From Cymbidium sinense (Eukaryota > Streptophyta > Magnoliopsida > Asparagales > Orchidaceae): a stretch of 64,000 nucleotides of DNA. This document shows, piece after piece, positions 1 to 11,825 of the stretch. How positions within the stretch are numbered: the first letter of the stretch is position 1; each line of letters starts with the position of its first letter. A program made the translations under genes and the position numbers. The stretch lies in the NCBI GenBank assembly GCA_021442155.1, contig JAKCPB010001413.1, forward strand, positions 109,176 through 173,175, written 5' to 3'. The notes below the pieces were generated by a model. The model was not told the DNA's origin. It saw nothing but the letters and a program-made list of their open reading frames with translations, and ran no database searches.

Positions 1-1490
1 GACCTACCTCAGGTTTACAAATCCAAGGGATAATCTACCAGCTGTGGGGTAAAGCTAGCCAACCTAAGGGGTTGCCTTCGCAGTAATGACTGTGCTAAAG
101 AGTAGACTTACATCTTTCGAAGCGAGGAACAACCACTGTGGTGACATGTTGGATGCTAAACAAATCAAACCTAGCCTAGCGCGGCTACTGAGTGAATTCC
201 ACTGGGGACTTATGTCAGCTCAAAATTAGTCAGGATTAATTTTATCTTAATTTCATGTGATTTAATATGTTTTGTTTTATTTAGTTTGATTTCAAATTAA
301 GGGCATATCCGCTGGGGATGTGAGCTCGATCAAATTTGATAGATTTAATTTATGGACCATGCAATGGATGGACCGAGAAGGGGCTACAGGACTTATCCTT
401 TCTCATTTACAAATCCAAGGATAGTCCATCGCCATGAGGTAGAGCTAGCCAACCTAAGGGGTTTCCTTTGATGTGCGACGACTATGCTAGGAAGTAGGCA
501 TAGTAGACTTACATCTTCTAAAGCAGGGAATGCCTGCTAGGGTGACCTATTGGTAGCACAATAAATAGAACTTGACTTAAGGGTTACTACTAACTGAATG
601 CCTCTAGGTACTTATTTCAACTCAAGAGTAGTCAGACGATTCCTATAGGGAATTTTGCTGACACTACCCTAAAGATAGGATGCCTGCTTGGGAAAAGGTA
701 CTACTAGGGGTGACCTCCTAATCCACAAGTGAATATATATTTTGTTTATATGTTTGGGTGGACCCTGTTGGTGTGCGAGGGACCACACTGAGAAGGGGCT
801 ATGTTGGCCCTCACCTATCTTAGATTTATTGGACCATGGGAGAATCTGTACATCCATAGGATGGATTCTCCAATCACATGGGTGGTTAATAGGAAAGGGT
901 TGTACGGTGGCAAACTCAGGGAGAAAGCATAGTATATTTACATTTCCATGAGTGGTGTATCCTAAGGTGCGAGAACCAACCAACCTAAGGTGTATGTATT
1001 ACCATGAGTGGTTTATCCATCAGATAGTGAGAACCAACCAACCTAAGGTGATCACGCAGTAATGATCAATCTAAAAGAAACCATGTAGCTTACAACTTTC
1101 CAAGAATGATCCAAGATATTCTATGGCAGTGATGTTATCACATAGAGAGACTACTGCTGGGAGCCCCGAGGAAGGACTTGACACTTGAAGCGTGGAGGAA
1201 GGAGCCACTAGGGTACTTATCCTAAACCTCAAATATACTCAACCCAAGCATGAAGGCTAATCAAAGAAGAAACATAGTAGACTCACATCCTCTTAAATGA
1301 GACCATGAGGTAGCCATACTAGTAATGCCAAACTAACAAGATGCTGCCAAGTAAGGAAGAAAAGCAGTAGACTTACATTCTCAAGAAGACCATTGGTGTG
1401 AGCAAAAGACATAGAGTTTGTACCAATGTACTCAACTAGTAGTCCAGAGAAAAGATATGTATTTATTTGGAAGCAAGATACCAACATGGA
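1..1490. repeat. Internal tandem repeats of about 395-415 bp at the 3' side of pol, copy 1
   Basis: Diverged repeat units can be followed by the phrases GAGAAGGGGCTA (about 375 and 789), GCTAGCCAACCTAAGGGG (about 54 and 446), and AACCAACCAACCTAAGGTG (about 972 and 1,031). Each unit also carries a TAGACTTACATCTT-like phrase. The same array appears in copy 2, where GAGAAGGGGCTAT recurs near 22,914, 23,306 and 23,704, giving a period of about 395. On the minus coding strand this lies downstream of pol, so it is probably the 3' untranslated part of the element. Short open frames here (for example 669-983 and 1,293-1,496 on the minus strand) have no recognisable domain and cross repeat units, so they are not called as genes. 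Confidence 0.65.
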
Positions 1491-1781
1491 AGACAACTTT
1501 CAACATGAAATTTTCATTGATGATAATTATTGTATAGCCCATTGATTGGAAGCATTGATGCTCTAAATGATTAATAAGCTGATAAAATCCTCCTTGGTAG
1601 GCCTTCTCTATAGCAAAAGGGCCTTCCCAAGTGGGTTAAAACTTGCCTCCCATGTTACGATGGGCTACAATCTATCACCTTAGAACTAAAATAAGCTCTC
1701 TTTCTTGAAAATCTCTAGGATGGACCAACTTCTTGTGAGGTTGAATCATTTTAGATTTGTACAATATAAGATTTTGGCAAC

Positions 1782-1850
1782 AATCTATCTCCTTAGAATT
1801 AAAATAAGCTCTCTTACTTGAAAAGCTCTAGGACGGTCAATAGTATGCTA
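1782..1850 (-). other. Integrase deletion scar with a local duplication
   Basis: Copy 2 has about 700 bp of integrase sequence between the phrases near 24,970 and 25,705; copy 1 joins the same flanks almost directly. The join carries a second copy of a segment of about 55 bp (1,782-1,836) that already occurs at about 1,669-1,722. This looks like slippage or repair at a deletion break. Confidence 0.65.
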
Positions 1851-2399
1851 GTCTCTTGATCTTAGTTTTCATCTTCAGACCAGATTGGTTGGCTTCACAT
1901 AATCCTGAGTGTACCTCAGTCATGATCTTAAGGGCTTCATGTTTGTTTAAATAATGTAACCATATCTAATCAAAAGATTGTCGGTACAAATCACCATCCA
2001 CAAGAGCGTAGGAAAGTGCTCTCTGCTTTATTTAATGGGCTTGGGACTTCTCTTGAGGTAATTTACCTTTATTTAGGTAATCCATGAATGGTTTCCTCCA
2101 ATATAACTACTCATCCTTCTTGATAATAGCAACCTCCTCTTCAAGAGAGTACTTTTTAATGAGTTCAATATTAACAAGGGATAATACTTGTCTAATTTGA
2201 ACCTTTATTGATATGAGCTTATCCTCTAGACATGCCAACTCCTTGGCAAGCTTGGCTAAAGCATACGCTATGATGTTCTCTCTTTGAGAATCTTATAAAT
2301 GATAACCCGTGGGATTTTTGGGCCAATAACTCCATTGTGTACTTTTGGTAGTGATGGAGCTTGGGCTTTATAACCTTATAGGACCAAACAATTTGGTTG

Positions 2400-3250
2400 A
2401 TAATGAGCTAAGAATCCTCGAAGATGTTAATGTTATGGATGCTTAGAGTAATGACTAACTCCAGACTGGCAATCTGAGCCTCATATTTGACTTCATTATT
2501 GGTGCAAAGATTGGACAGATGATATGAGAATCTCATCACATCACAGTCCGGAGTTAAGAGAACTAGTCCTACCTCTGCCATTTTAAAAATAGTTGATTGT
2601 GATTCTTCTCCTCTTTGAGAGCAAGCCACACCATCAAAGTACATTTCTAGTGGTGAATGCTAGTATCCCATCCCCTAAGTTCATGATTTATTGATCTAGG
2701 AGAGAATCAACAAGTAAGCTAAGAAATCCACCAAGTGCTTATTCTTTCACACATGGAGGGTACAAAGGTAATGTCAAATTGTGAGAGGATCATGGACCAT
2801 CGCAACCGCCCGAGATAGCATCAAGTGTAATGAGATATCAGAGTGGATTAATCCTAGAGATTAAGTTTACCTTATAAGGAAGAATTGTCTAGCTTTAGGG
2901 ATGCAAAGATTAAATCTAGGCAATGCTTCTTAATGGGTGGATAATTATCCGCAGCAAGGGTTAGATAACGGCTAAGGTAGTAAAGTGTGTTTTCCTTCCC
3001 TTAATCATTTGCTTAGACCAACAAAGCACCAATGGAGTCAATCTGACACAACAGTGTAAAGTAAGAGCAGCTTGCATAGGTAGGGGCTACTTGAACCAAT
3101 GACATCATCAAGTAATGCTTGATGTCCTTGAAGGCATGCTCACACTTGCCATTCCACTTGAACTTGGCATTCTTTTTGATAAGTGCTGAGAATGGCAGAC
3201 ATCTTCCTGATATGTTGGATATAAAGCATCTTAGATACTCCAATCAACCT
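2400..3250 (-). pseudogene. pol: Ty3/gypsy RT thumb and RNase H remnant, copy 1
   Basis: Two minus-strand open stretches carry family signatures. At 3,013-3,243 the peptide has the connection pattern LRCFISNISGRCLPF followed by KFKWNGKCEHAFKDIK, which in Ty3/gypsy elements joins the RT thumb to RNase H. At 2,408-2,644 it has YFDGVAC at the first catalytic aspartate of RNase H, then SYHLSNLCTNNEVKYEA and a final FEDS. RNase H removes the RNA strand during reverse transcription. The stretches are in different frames with stops between, and the segment between them (about 2,650-3,010) is only weakly readable. It is a dead fragment; copy 2 has a counterpart at 26,060-26,970. Confidence 0.8.
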
Positions 3251-3439
3251 TGGAATGATCTGAGTTTGAGTTAAACTTTTAGGGGGTGGCATTTCTAATA
3301 TCGCCTTGATCTTCTCCAGATCGATTTAGATTCCCTACTGTCGGACAACAAACCCAAGGAATTTCTTTGAATCTACTCTAAATGCACACTTCAGGGGGTT
3401 CATTTTGAGGTTAAATTATCTTAACTATTTGAAAACTAC

Positions 3440-4290
3440 TCTCAAGTCAAAGAGATGGTTCCTTTCTACTTTTGACCACAAGATCATCGACATAGCACTT
3501 GACTTGATGATGAATGAGTTCATCAAGATTTGAGACATCATATGTAGCATCGACATTTTTAAGGTTGAATGGCGTGACCTTGTAGCAATAGATTCTGATC
3601 GGGGGTTCTAAATCTAGCATTTCTTTCATCTTTAAGTACCATCTTTATTTGATTATATCTAGATGAGCCATCCATGAAACAGAAGACTGCATGAGATGAG
3701 GCAATATCCACCATCAACTCCATGATTGATAGTGGAAATTCATCTTTTGGACATGCATTATTTAAATCCATAAAATCGAAGCATATGTGAATTTGCCATT
3801 TTTTTTAAATGGATGACGGCTAACTGTAGGTATTATTCCTTCTAGATGAAGCCAACATCGATCAGTTTCTTGACTTCATAAATGACCCATTATTCTATGT
3901 CTAATCGCATGCGTCTAGGAGCTTACTTGATATGGTTAGCACTAGGCTCTATTGCTTGTTTATGGACCTCTACGTCAAGAGCTAATCCAGACATCTCTTC
4001 ATAACTCCATGCAAAGCAGTCCTTAAACTCAATCAATAGCCTAACTAAGTCATTGGTTTCAATTTCATTCAACAAAGAACTGATGTATGTTAGGCATAGA
4101 TCTTCTTCAGTTCCTAAGTTGATTTTTTTGAGCTCTTTGATGGTTAACATAATCTCTTCTTCGAACTCTGGTGGTGCATCTTTGACTTCATATGAGTTAA
4201 TGTGATTTGAAAAGAACTTATCATATTTTAAATGATTGATGATAACTAAGTAGTAATTATCAACATCGATTGGACCCACTATACGAAATT
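3440..4290 (-). pseudogene. pol: Ty3/gypsy reverse transcriptase remnant, copy 1
   Basis: Reading the minus strand from the right, the 118-codon stretch 4,279-3,923 holds the linker and RT start (INLGTEEDLCLTYIS, then FKDCFAWSYEEMSGL). The next frame, 3,771-3,559, holds DLNNACPKDEFPL and FCFMDGSSRYNQIKM, with the first catalytic aspartate in FMDG. A third frame, 3,629-3,447, contains the catalytic core YVDD in KCYVDDLVVKSRK. The enzyme copies element RNA into DNA. At least two frameshifts split the domain, so no functional RT can be made, although the YVDD core is intact. Copy 2 retains the same core near 27,300-27,370. Confidence 0.88.
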
Positions 4291-4455
4291 CTAGTCCCTG
4301 TCTTGATTGAGAGCATTTGCATTTGTTCTTCCATATTCTTTCAAAGTAGTCGACTGCTTGACCAAGTATGGGATTAATCTTTTCTTTGCTAAATTATGAA
4401 CACAAGGCAAGTACCAATCAAAAGGTAATTCTATTAAATCTTTATATGAATCATC

Positions 4456-4695
4456 CTAAAGTTTTACATCAACTTCTTGACTTGAGGATGATGCTCCCAA
4501 AAAGAACCTCTGAGTCTTCACACCTATGGATGACTTAGGGGCTTCATTAATTACCAAACCCTCAACTTGTTGAGAGGAAAGTGGGGCTTTAGCTAAGATT
4601 CCCAACTGATGCCTAACTATTTCACATATAGACTTGGTTATACTTATGCTTTGCTTTGGATCCCGGTCATCATCGCTATCTTGCTCAAGTGTCAC
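4456..4695 (-). pseudogene. pol: Protease-RT linker remnant of pol, copy 1
   Basis: This open minus-strand stretch lies between the protease trace and the RT start. It encodes a hydrophilic peptide with SDDDRDPKQS, KAPLSSQQVEGL and a serine-rich end, but no catalytic motif. Its position suggests the variable linker of a Ty3/gypsy polyprotein. Only its left end (4,456 to about 4,560) is kept in copy 2 (28,326-28,415); the rest falls in the copy 2 deletion. Confidence 0.5.
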
Positions 4696-4972
4696 CTCTA
4701 AGGGAATCTACTACTGAGAAGAGATAGCTGGTGTGCTAACCATATAAGACTCATCATATGTAGATTCAAGTTTATATGGATAGGTGTAATCTTGGTATGG
4801 ACATATCTTCTATTAGTGGCCAATAAAGAGTTTTCACCCTGCCTCTAAAATAGCCTCTTCCTCTACTGGTGGAGGTCGATCATCCTACCCATATGTTCAA
4901 TGAGTAATGAACTGGGTGGAATTTAATTTAGCTCCACTTCCTCCTCCTCCAAGTCTATTTACACTCCCTTTA

Positions 4973-5045
4973 TTTTCTTTTTTTTTTTTTCTTTTCTTTT
5001 CTTTTTTCTTTTTTTTCTCTTTTTTCTTTTCTTTTCTTTTCTTTT
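4973..5045. repeat. Homopyrimidine tract (C/T only) inside pol
   Basis: About 73 bases of T runs interrupted by single C residues. On the minus coding strand it is A/G only and reads as a lysine/arginine/glutamate run in the open stretch 4,959-5,171. It lies just downstream of the protease motif, and the matching region is missing from copy 2. It is probably a slippage expansion rather than a protein domain. Confidence 0.85.
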
Positions 5046-5124
5046 ATTTTTAAACTTTGGCCAAGTTAGAATAGACTTGTTGATTTTGAGGGAGGTAGTA
5101 AGCGCATCCTCATATATGTCGACC

Positions 5125-5330
5125 TCATGAATAAATGGCTTGAGATCTCCTTGACAAGTAGATGATCCCACCTCTCATGAACTTCATACAATGATGTAGA
5201 GAGGATGGAACTATGTTATTCTCATGTATCCATGGTCTCCCAAGCAAAGCGTTGAAAGATGTATCCGAGTCTATAAATGTGAAACTTGCTCTCTAATCAT
5301 CTATCTCCAAGAGCAACACTATGGAGCCTA
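5125..5330 (-). pseudogene. pol: Ty3/gypsy aspartic protease C-terminal remnant, copy 1
   Basis: Read on the minus strand from about 5,330, one frame gives a hydrophobic ALGSIVLLLEIDD stretch, a stop, then FTFIDSDTSFNALLGRPWIH followed by ENNIVPSSLHHCMKF. The N-x-L-L-G-R-P-W-I-H signature and the following VPSSLHQ-like stretch are typical of retropepsin-like domains in plant Ty3/gypsy polyproteins. That protease would cut Gag-Pol into mature parts. The active-site DTG triad was not located upstream, and a stop interrupts the frame. Copy 2 retains only the very start of this region (about 28,437-28,480) because a deletion removed the rest. Confidence 0.78.
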
Positions 5331-5429
5331 AGGCCTATTGACCTTACTTTTGGAGTGTGGATTCAATCTTCCCATCTTAGAATTAGGAGACTTCTAGACA
5401 CAAACTTTTCTAGTGATAAGACACTTCTA

Positions 5430-8400
5430 ACAATTAGGTAAACACTTAACCTAAACCAAATGATAAGGTTAATAACCATGGGATTAGTTATGCCTGTGGA
5501 TTAGATAATCCACCCCCTACAACCCAAATCCAATCCATGTTCCCTTCTCAAACCAAACCTCAAGTTCAATTAAAACATAAAATTCAAATCCAAATCCAAG
5601 CCCAAATTCCAAAACCAAATGATTGAAGCCCATGATCAAATCCAAACTTGAAACCCTTCCTAGCCATATGACTGGCCCCATGGACTTAGCCAAATCTTAA
5701 TCCAAATCAATCCAAAATCAATTGATTTTCTTATAATCAATTTATATCTTCAATCATCTTCCTAAATATAAATAAAATCTACATTCAAATGATCAAAACT
5801 AAATCAAACTAAATCAAATTAAATCAAAACCTTCTAAGCCATATGACCATCCCATGGACTTAGCTTAATCCAAATCAATTAAAAAACTCAATTGATTTTC
5901 TCACAAATCAATCATATTTTCAATCATATTCAAATTTAAATGAAATATACATTTAAATCATCAAAACTAAATCAAACCAAATCAAAATCCAAACCAAGCC
6001 ACATGACCCAACTCCATGGACTTAGCCAAATTTCATTCCAAAACCCAAATTTGAATTGATTTTCTCATGAATCAATCATACTTTCAATCATATTCACAAA
6101 TAAAATGAAATCTACAATCATGAAGCCAAAACCAAATTTAACCCAAGTCAAACCTAACTTAACCTTTTGATTTGAAATGTTCAAATGAACCAAAACCCAT
6201 TTGAACCCAATACAATTGAATTTATATATCAATCAAAATCCATATGAAACTCAAATAAATCAAACTCAACCCAAAATCAAGCCAACTAAACCCAATTGGT
6301 CCACTTGACCCAAAGTGGCCAATTTGACCTATTTGAGCTAAGTTCTAATCCTACCCAAATTAGATTGAACCAACCCAATCAAAACCTCACATCAAAATAT
6401 AAACCAAATTGATTGAAACCAATGGCTCAAGTTCATTCCAAATTGATTGTTGAACTTGACCAAAGCCATGATTGGACCCAATTGAACCCAATTGACCTAG
6501 AGCCCAAATTGACCTAAAGGTTCAAGTTGGACTAAATCAAAACCAAATACAATCATCTTCACTCAACTAAACCCAAACCAAAACAACCCCAATTTAATTA
6601 ATTTGGTCAAATTGGTCAACTTAACCCATTTGACCCAAATGAATTCAAATGAGCCAAAATCAAATCTAAGCCAAACTAAACCAAAATGAACCAAAACATC
6701 CCAAATGATCATATGAACTGACCCTAATTTGACCCAATTTGACCAATTGACCTGACTAACCAATTTGACCTAAATGAGTCAAATTGAGCCAAACCTAAAC
6801 CAAATCAACTCCAATTGACTTGAAATTTGGGCTAACCCACTTTTGCTTATATGCCCAAATCAAATATAATGCCAAATGATCATTCTACCCTTGGGTCAAG
6901 GGCATCACATGAGACACCCATGTAAGTGGTCATTTCCATTCCTTGGCCATTTGGTGCTCTCAATGGTCCACTAGAGACCGCCAACCCAACCTGGGGGGTG
7001 GTTGGTCATACCCATGGGAGGAAATCACCTCACCCTCCCCATTGGAGCATTTGAAACCCAGGACACCCATGATTCCTTTGACAACCTCCACCTCCACACC
7101 TTCAACTAACCAAGCCATGCCAACTCACCTCCTCCGCCACCCACGACTCGAGATGGTGGACCACTAGAAGCCAAACTGATCCCACTATTCAAGATGAAGG
7201 GTACACCCCTCATTTCCACTCAAACACACACAAAAATCATTTCTCAGAGCCATAAATACCAAAGATGAGCTACTAAAGCCATTCCCTAAGCTCTCAAGCT
7301 TGTTCCTCGATCAAAAAATGCCATTCCCATCAGCCCCAAAATAAGATACTCTCATTTCTAACCTAACTTCTCCATTTCTCCATCAAACTCAAATTAACTT
7401 TGCATGCACCTTCCCTAGGACCCATCAAGCAAGAATGAATCATCTCCCTAGGTTCCCAAGCAATGAAAGTGGGACTTCGATCAAAGCCAAGCTCAAAATC
7501 ATCAGTTCATGGCCTTCTGAGCGAACATCGAGGAATTGATCCAATTGCTGGTCAGCAGGGCTTCATGTCCACTAGATAAAGCATCCTAAATCATTCGAGC
7601 CACCGATCTTGAGCTCCGGTGAGGTATGCTTCTAAAATTGGTCTTAGAAAAAAAAATGGGTTGGAGCTTTTTGAAGAAACCTTGCATCTCGTGTGATCTT
7701 GACCATTGGATCCCCTCTGATCAATGTCATGAAGGTGTGGGATCCTTTTAGAGTTGATCTAAGCTCAGGTTAGCTTAGATCAAGTGAGCAATGGAGGATA
7801 GACTCCATTCTCTTTCACTCATGTTAGATCATGCACCATCATTCTCATGATGATGTAGACGGGTCATGATTAGATCCGCTAGATCAACCGATTTAACTTA
7901 AGTGATTAATCAGATGTCGATATTAGATCAGATGGTGAACAAGAAATCGCATCCACCACAGCCACATAGGTGCTAAGTCGGAAAAGTTTTAAGTAGCCAA
8001 TCCAACGATGCCACATGGAAAATATGCCGCATGGCGCCAACAGGATTAGGCTTGAATTAGGCTTAATTAATAATTTTTAATGGTTGAAACTTCTAAAAAT
8101 CATAAAAAATCATAGAGAAATAAAAATAGCAAAGAAAAACTCATTTTAAAGGTATTTCATTAGAGAATAAATTAAAAATGATCTTAATTTTGAATAGTAA
8201 TTAAAATTACAATTAATTATTAATTACTTAATTACTGAGTAATTAATCCCAAATTTTGTAGGTTAATTTAATGGGATGACTTCTACCCAATTTTCTTGGA
8301 TTTATTGCTTGGAAAATTGACTAATTAAACCTTAACTCTTTTAAGTTAATTAATGATTAATTAATCCCATGAAATAAAAATTATTAATTAAGTTTATTAA

Positions 8401-9350
8401 TCATTCAATTCAAAGTAAGTGAACTAAGGAATAGGTTGGGACCCCTTTCCTAAGTTCAATTTCACCCTTTTTTAAAATGAAATTAATTAAGATTTAACTA
8501 ATTAATTAAATTACTTAATCAAATTGAAATCATAATCACTCATTAATTAATTAAATGATGGGGTAGATCTTTAAGTGTTTAATAACCTAAAGGAGTTTAA
8601 TGAAATTATGGTTAGTCCATATGGGAAAACCAGAAGAGTAATTAATTAAGTCCCTTAATCTAATTAACTATTAATCATGAGCCAATTACATTAGGCCCTT
8701 TTATTTCCTAGATCATTGAAAGTTTATTTTCCATGCATATCATGTTGGCTCATAATTATTTAGTTAATTACTTTAAGGTGACATAGGTAAGGTAATTAAT
8801 TCATCTAATTAATGGTTCAACTTAACAATAAAATCACTTAATTACATTTCCTTAAATTAAATCAAATCACTAATGTGGAATGGGTTTAAAAAACAAGTGA
8901 TGATTTCTCTTCTCTTTAAATCAAATCAAATCCAAAACTTAATTAATAAAGAAGCTTTGGTTTGCTTTAAATAATCTTATTTGATTTGATTATCCTTAAG
9001 AACTAGTTTGGTTGAATGAATCACATGCTTATATTTGATTGTCCTCTTTCCAATCATGTTAAATTTGGCATGTCATTTGAATTCATGCATTCATCTTTTC
9101 CAAATCAAGTAAAATAAAATGGATTTCCTTTATGTAAGCTTGCATGTATTGATTGAATTTAATATATGAGTGGCTATTATCACTATTAAATCCAAATATA
9201 TTTCTCAAAAGCTTATTAATGAATAATAATATGTGTTATGATGCTAGTTATAAATACATAAGAAATGCATGTGCTTATAGCTTAAGTGTATGAATGGTGA
9301 GTTATCTTTCCTCTATTTAAGTGTTGATTTATATAAGATTGAATTGTAAT
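5430..9350. other. Long non-coding part of Ty3 block copy 1 (LTR or untranslated region)
   Basis: There is no supported gene. From about 5,480 to 6,850 the + strand is C/A-rich with recurring words such as CCAAATTGACC and AATCAATTGATTTT. It contains three diverged units of about 165-175 bp marked by CATGGACTTAGCC-like phrases near 5,680, 5,855 and 6,015. From 7,170 to 8,060 the composition is more balanced, with no conserved frame shared with copy 2. From 8,060 to 9,350 it is AT-rich with TTAATTAA words. All parts are collinear with 28,480-32,395. A region this long beside pol could be a large LTR, but no partner copy was found. Confidence 0.55.
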
Positions 9351-9494
9351 GGTTATACAGTCTGCACATCTCAAGAAATTGAGGCTTTAGCTAGCCCCAA
9401 GGAGGCCATTTGATTATCTCACTTTCGAGGTTTCACATACCCCTTTGATTTCATTCTTATGTATTTCAACATTAGAATTTGGATAGAGCTTTCA

Positions 9495-9585
<91 letters not shown>

Positions 9586-10010
9586 TCAATCAAAAAATAT
9601 ACAATCTTTGGATGGTTTTCTTTCCCTCATTTATGTATACATCCATGTGTGTCGAAGAAAAGTAAGTATATAATCTGGACATCCTAGGAATATGAGGCTT
9701 TAGTTAGCCCCAAGGAGGTCATTTGTTTCTCAACTTCCATGGTTTAATAATGACATATACTTTCCTATATCTTTATACATGTATATGTATATGTGATTAG
9801 TGAAGGAAAATCCCATTTTACATTAAAATAGTATGCATTCATAATTGACTAAGTGGTTAAATTAATTAGCCATATGATTTGGAGCTTACTTCCTATGTTC
9901 ATGTGTACAAATTTACATCTGTTTGAATGCAAATGGGTATATAGTCTGGACATCTTGAGAATACGAGATTTTAGCTAGCACTAAGGAGGTCATTTGATTA
10001 CTTTAGATAA
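9350..10010. repeat. Three tandem copies of a 275-315 bp unit
   Basis: The phrase TATA(C/T)AGTCTG(C/G)ACATC, then GAGGCTTTAGCTAGC and AAGGAGG(C/T)CATTTG, starts near 9,353, 9,663 and 9,937. The gaps are about 310 and 275 bases. The right end of copy 2 (near 32,343-32,395) has one decayed version of the same phrase and then stops, so copy 2 was broken inside this array. Confidence 0.75.
9498..9582. repeat. (TA)n microsatellite, about 42 units
   Basis: An uninterrupted TA dinucleotide run of about 85 bases inside the first of the three 275-315 bp repeats. It is absent from the corresponding part of copy 2. Such runs mutate quickly and can extrude as cruciforms. The open frame across it (9,479-9,673) is a tyrosine/isoleucine run and not a gene. 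Confidence 0.97.
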
Positions 10011-11825
10011 CAATGCCTATTTAATTCATTCTTTTGAATAAGAATTTGGATAAAGTTTTAAATTAATATGTTTAAATAATTCAATAATAAAATATAAATT
10101 CTAAACATACATATTTTAATGTGTAAAAATATGTTGCATGTATAGATACACTTAGATTAAATCATATGAATGTTACATGTGATGGAAAGGAATGATTCAA
10201 TATATGCCATGTGGTAGTAATTCAATTAAATTAATCTTAAGATGCCTTCCATTTTGAATAGGATTATTTAAAGTGAACCTAAACTTTGGATTAATTAAAT
10301 CATTTAATAAGCCTATCACTAAAGAGAACTAAATCAAATTAATATACTTTAGAAAGTGACTTAAGGTAGGGATGAAAGAGGGCAATCCTCTTTTCCTCTC
10401 TTTATAACACTTAGTTGCTAAGTGTAATCAAATGAAACAAAAGGAAACACAAATTAAAATTCTCAAATCAATTAAACTACTTCAAGTGAAATCAACCTTT
10501 CATGTTAAATTGAATCCTTCTATGCTTACAAAATACAACACTAATGCCTAACAACACTTACCACACAACTTTAATACACACATTAGAATTAAGTCACTTC
10601 TAGCTCTAAGTTAGATGGTGTATGATGTGATGTATATTTTGTTTTATGATGTATTATTTTAGATTGGATGTTAGTGTATGTTTTGTAAACTGGATGATAG
10701 GACAATATTAGCCTAATCATGTTTATAGCATGGGATTATAATGGATGCTTAAAAATAAATATGAATGCTCTTTGCAGGTTTAAATCCTTAAGCATAATCA
10801 AGTTAGACATGTGGGTTTAATTACCCATGTAGGTGCTAAGTCCAAATTATAAATACAAGCTTGGGATTATATGTATATTTATCAAACCTCTATTTTGCAA
10901 GTGTAGTTAAATTTACTTTTCCTCATAAATGTAATTTTGTAATAGAATTAGATTAGTGCTTGGGGATTAGATGAGAAGAAGGCTTTGTCTAGGGTACTGA
11001 TTCCTTTGAAGCAAGCACCATCAAATCAAAGAAGAAACCAAATCAAAATGGAGATATGAAGATAAGACCCCATAGAATTTAATACAATTACAATTATTCT
11101 TTCCTATTCAATAAGAGTGGAGCTCGCTACCATCTTTTCTCTCTTGATGTACCTACCCAACCGCACCGACCTTTTATTCTTTTATGATAGTTTATATAAT
11201 TGTTAGATCTTATGTTTACATTGTGCATTTGGACAACATGCTTTTCATAGTTTCTAAAATGATTGAAGCTTTAATGGGTGGCTTGGATATGATTAGGCTT
11301 TTAGGATAAAAATAATGTTTCTACCCTACTAGTCACACATCACTAAATTTTAAATAACTCATAACCTCATCATAAAACGTAAGACATAAATATTATAATT
11401 AAAAGATTTAGCAATGCCTTAACTATATGGTTGTATGTTTCACATCATGCATGCATATTCTTTCACACTTGAACATGAATGATCTCCATCCTTGCATGAT
11501 AAAGGAATGCCTGACTTGTGAAGGCATCCCTTGTGGTAGAGAACACCTTCTTCTAGCTGATTTTACCCACAACCTATTTCATCATGCATTTAGGCATAAG
11601 AAATCCTAAAGCCTTTGTCAAAATGAGGTGGCTAAACTGAAATAAAATTTGAAAAGATTTTGCAACTAAAGATTAAGTCATATCCTCATACCACTCATGC
11701 TCTAGTCTCTTAGGGAGTGTGTTTAGGACTTTAGTGGCTTTCTAATTAAATAACTACCCTAGCTATCTTGCAATTCATAAGACCAGACTACATGTTCTTA
11801 AAATCGAAGGAGGAGTTAGCTAGCC
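10010..11825. other. AT-rich stretch with no recognisable gene
   Basis: No protein signature was seen on either strand. The 60-codon frame at 11,427-11,609 (+) has no known motif and ends in AT-rich filler. The composition resembles retroelement LTR or untranslated sequence. A TATA-like site lies at 10,848, and the word AGGTGCTAAGTC near 10,830 repeats one near 7,970. It lies between the Ty3 block and the gag fragment and has no counterpart in copy 2, which ends earlier. Confidence 0.5.
10848..10855 (+). promoter_or_regulatory. TATA-box-like site, possible LTR promoter
   Basis: TATAAATA follows CCAAAT and is followed after 30-50 bases by CAAACCTCTATTTTGC, which resembles the core promoter of a plant LTR. 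No + strand gene follows. The neighbouring gag and pol traces are on the minus strand, so it would belong to another element or be chance. Confidence 0.2.

Larger units (their letters stand above)
1..9480 (-). mobile_element. Decayed Ty3/gypsy retroelement block, copy 1 (left end cut by window)
   Basis: This block is collinear over its whole length with 22,930-32,395. Shared anchors include the GAGAAGGGGCTA phrases near 375 and 23,306, the RNase H region near 2,520 and 26,360, and the non-coding part near 8,000 and 31,020. The coding strand is minus: protease lies at the right of the pol part, then RT and RNase H going left. Integrase, present in copy 2, is deleted at about 1,780-1,850. No matching long terminal repeats were found at the two sides, so the element boundaries and LTRs are not defined. 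All reading frames are broken. The domain order fits a plant Ty3/gypsy element; the lineage is not assigned. Confidence 0.8.

Noticed and set aside
742..951. Overlapping + and minus frames at 669-983
   Set aside because: They fall in the internal repeats beside pol, are not conserved as frames in copy 2 and contain no recognisable domain.
6563..6763. Tryptophan- and leucine-rich minus-strand frame
   Set aside because: It comes from repeated CCAAATTGACC words. Copy 2 has indels that break it.
1..9480. A complete LTR retrotransposon with paired LTRs
   Set aside because: No matching terminal repeats, primer-binding site or target-site duplication could be found by eye, and the left end is outside the window.
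9479..9673. 64-codon frame across the (TA) run
   Set aside because: It is a translated dinucleotide repeat, giving alternating Tyr and Ile. Not a gene.
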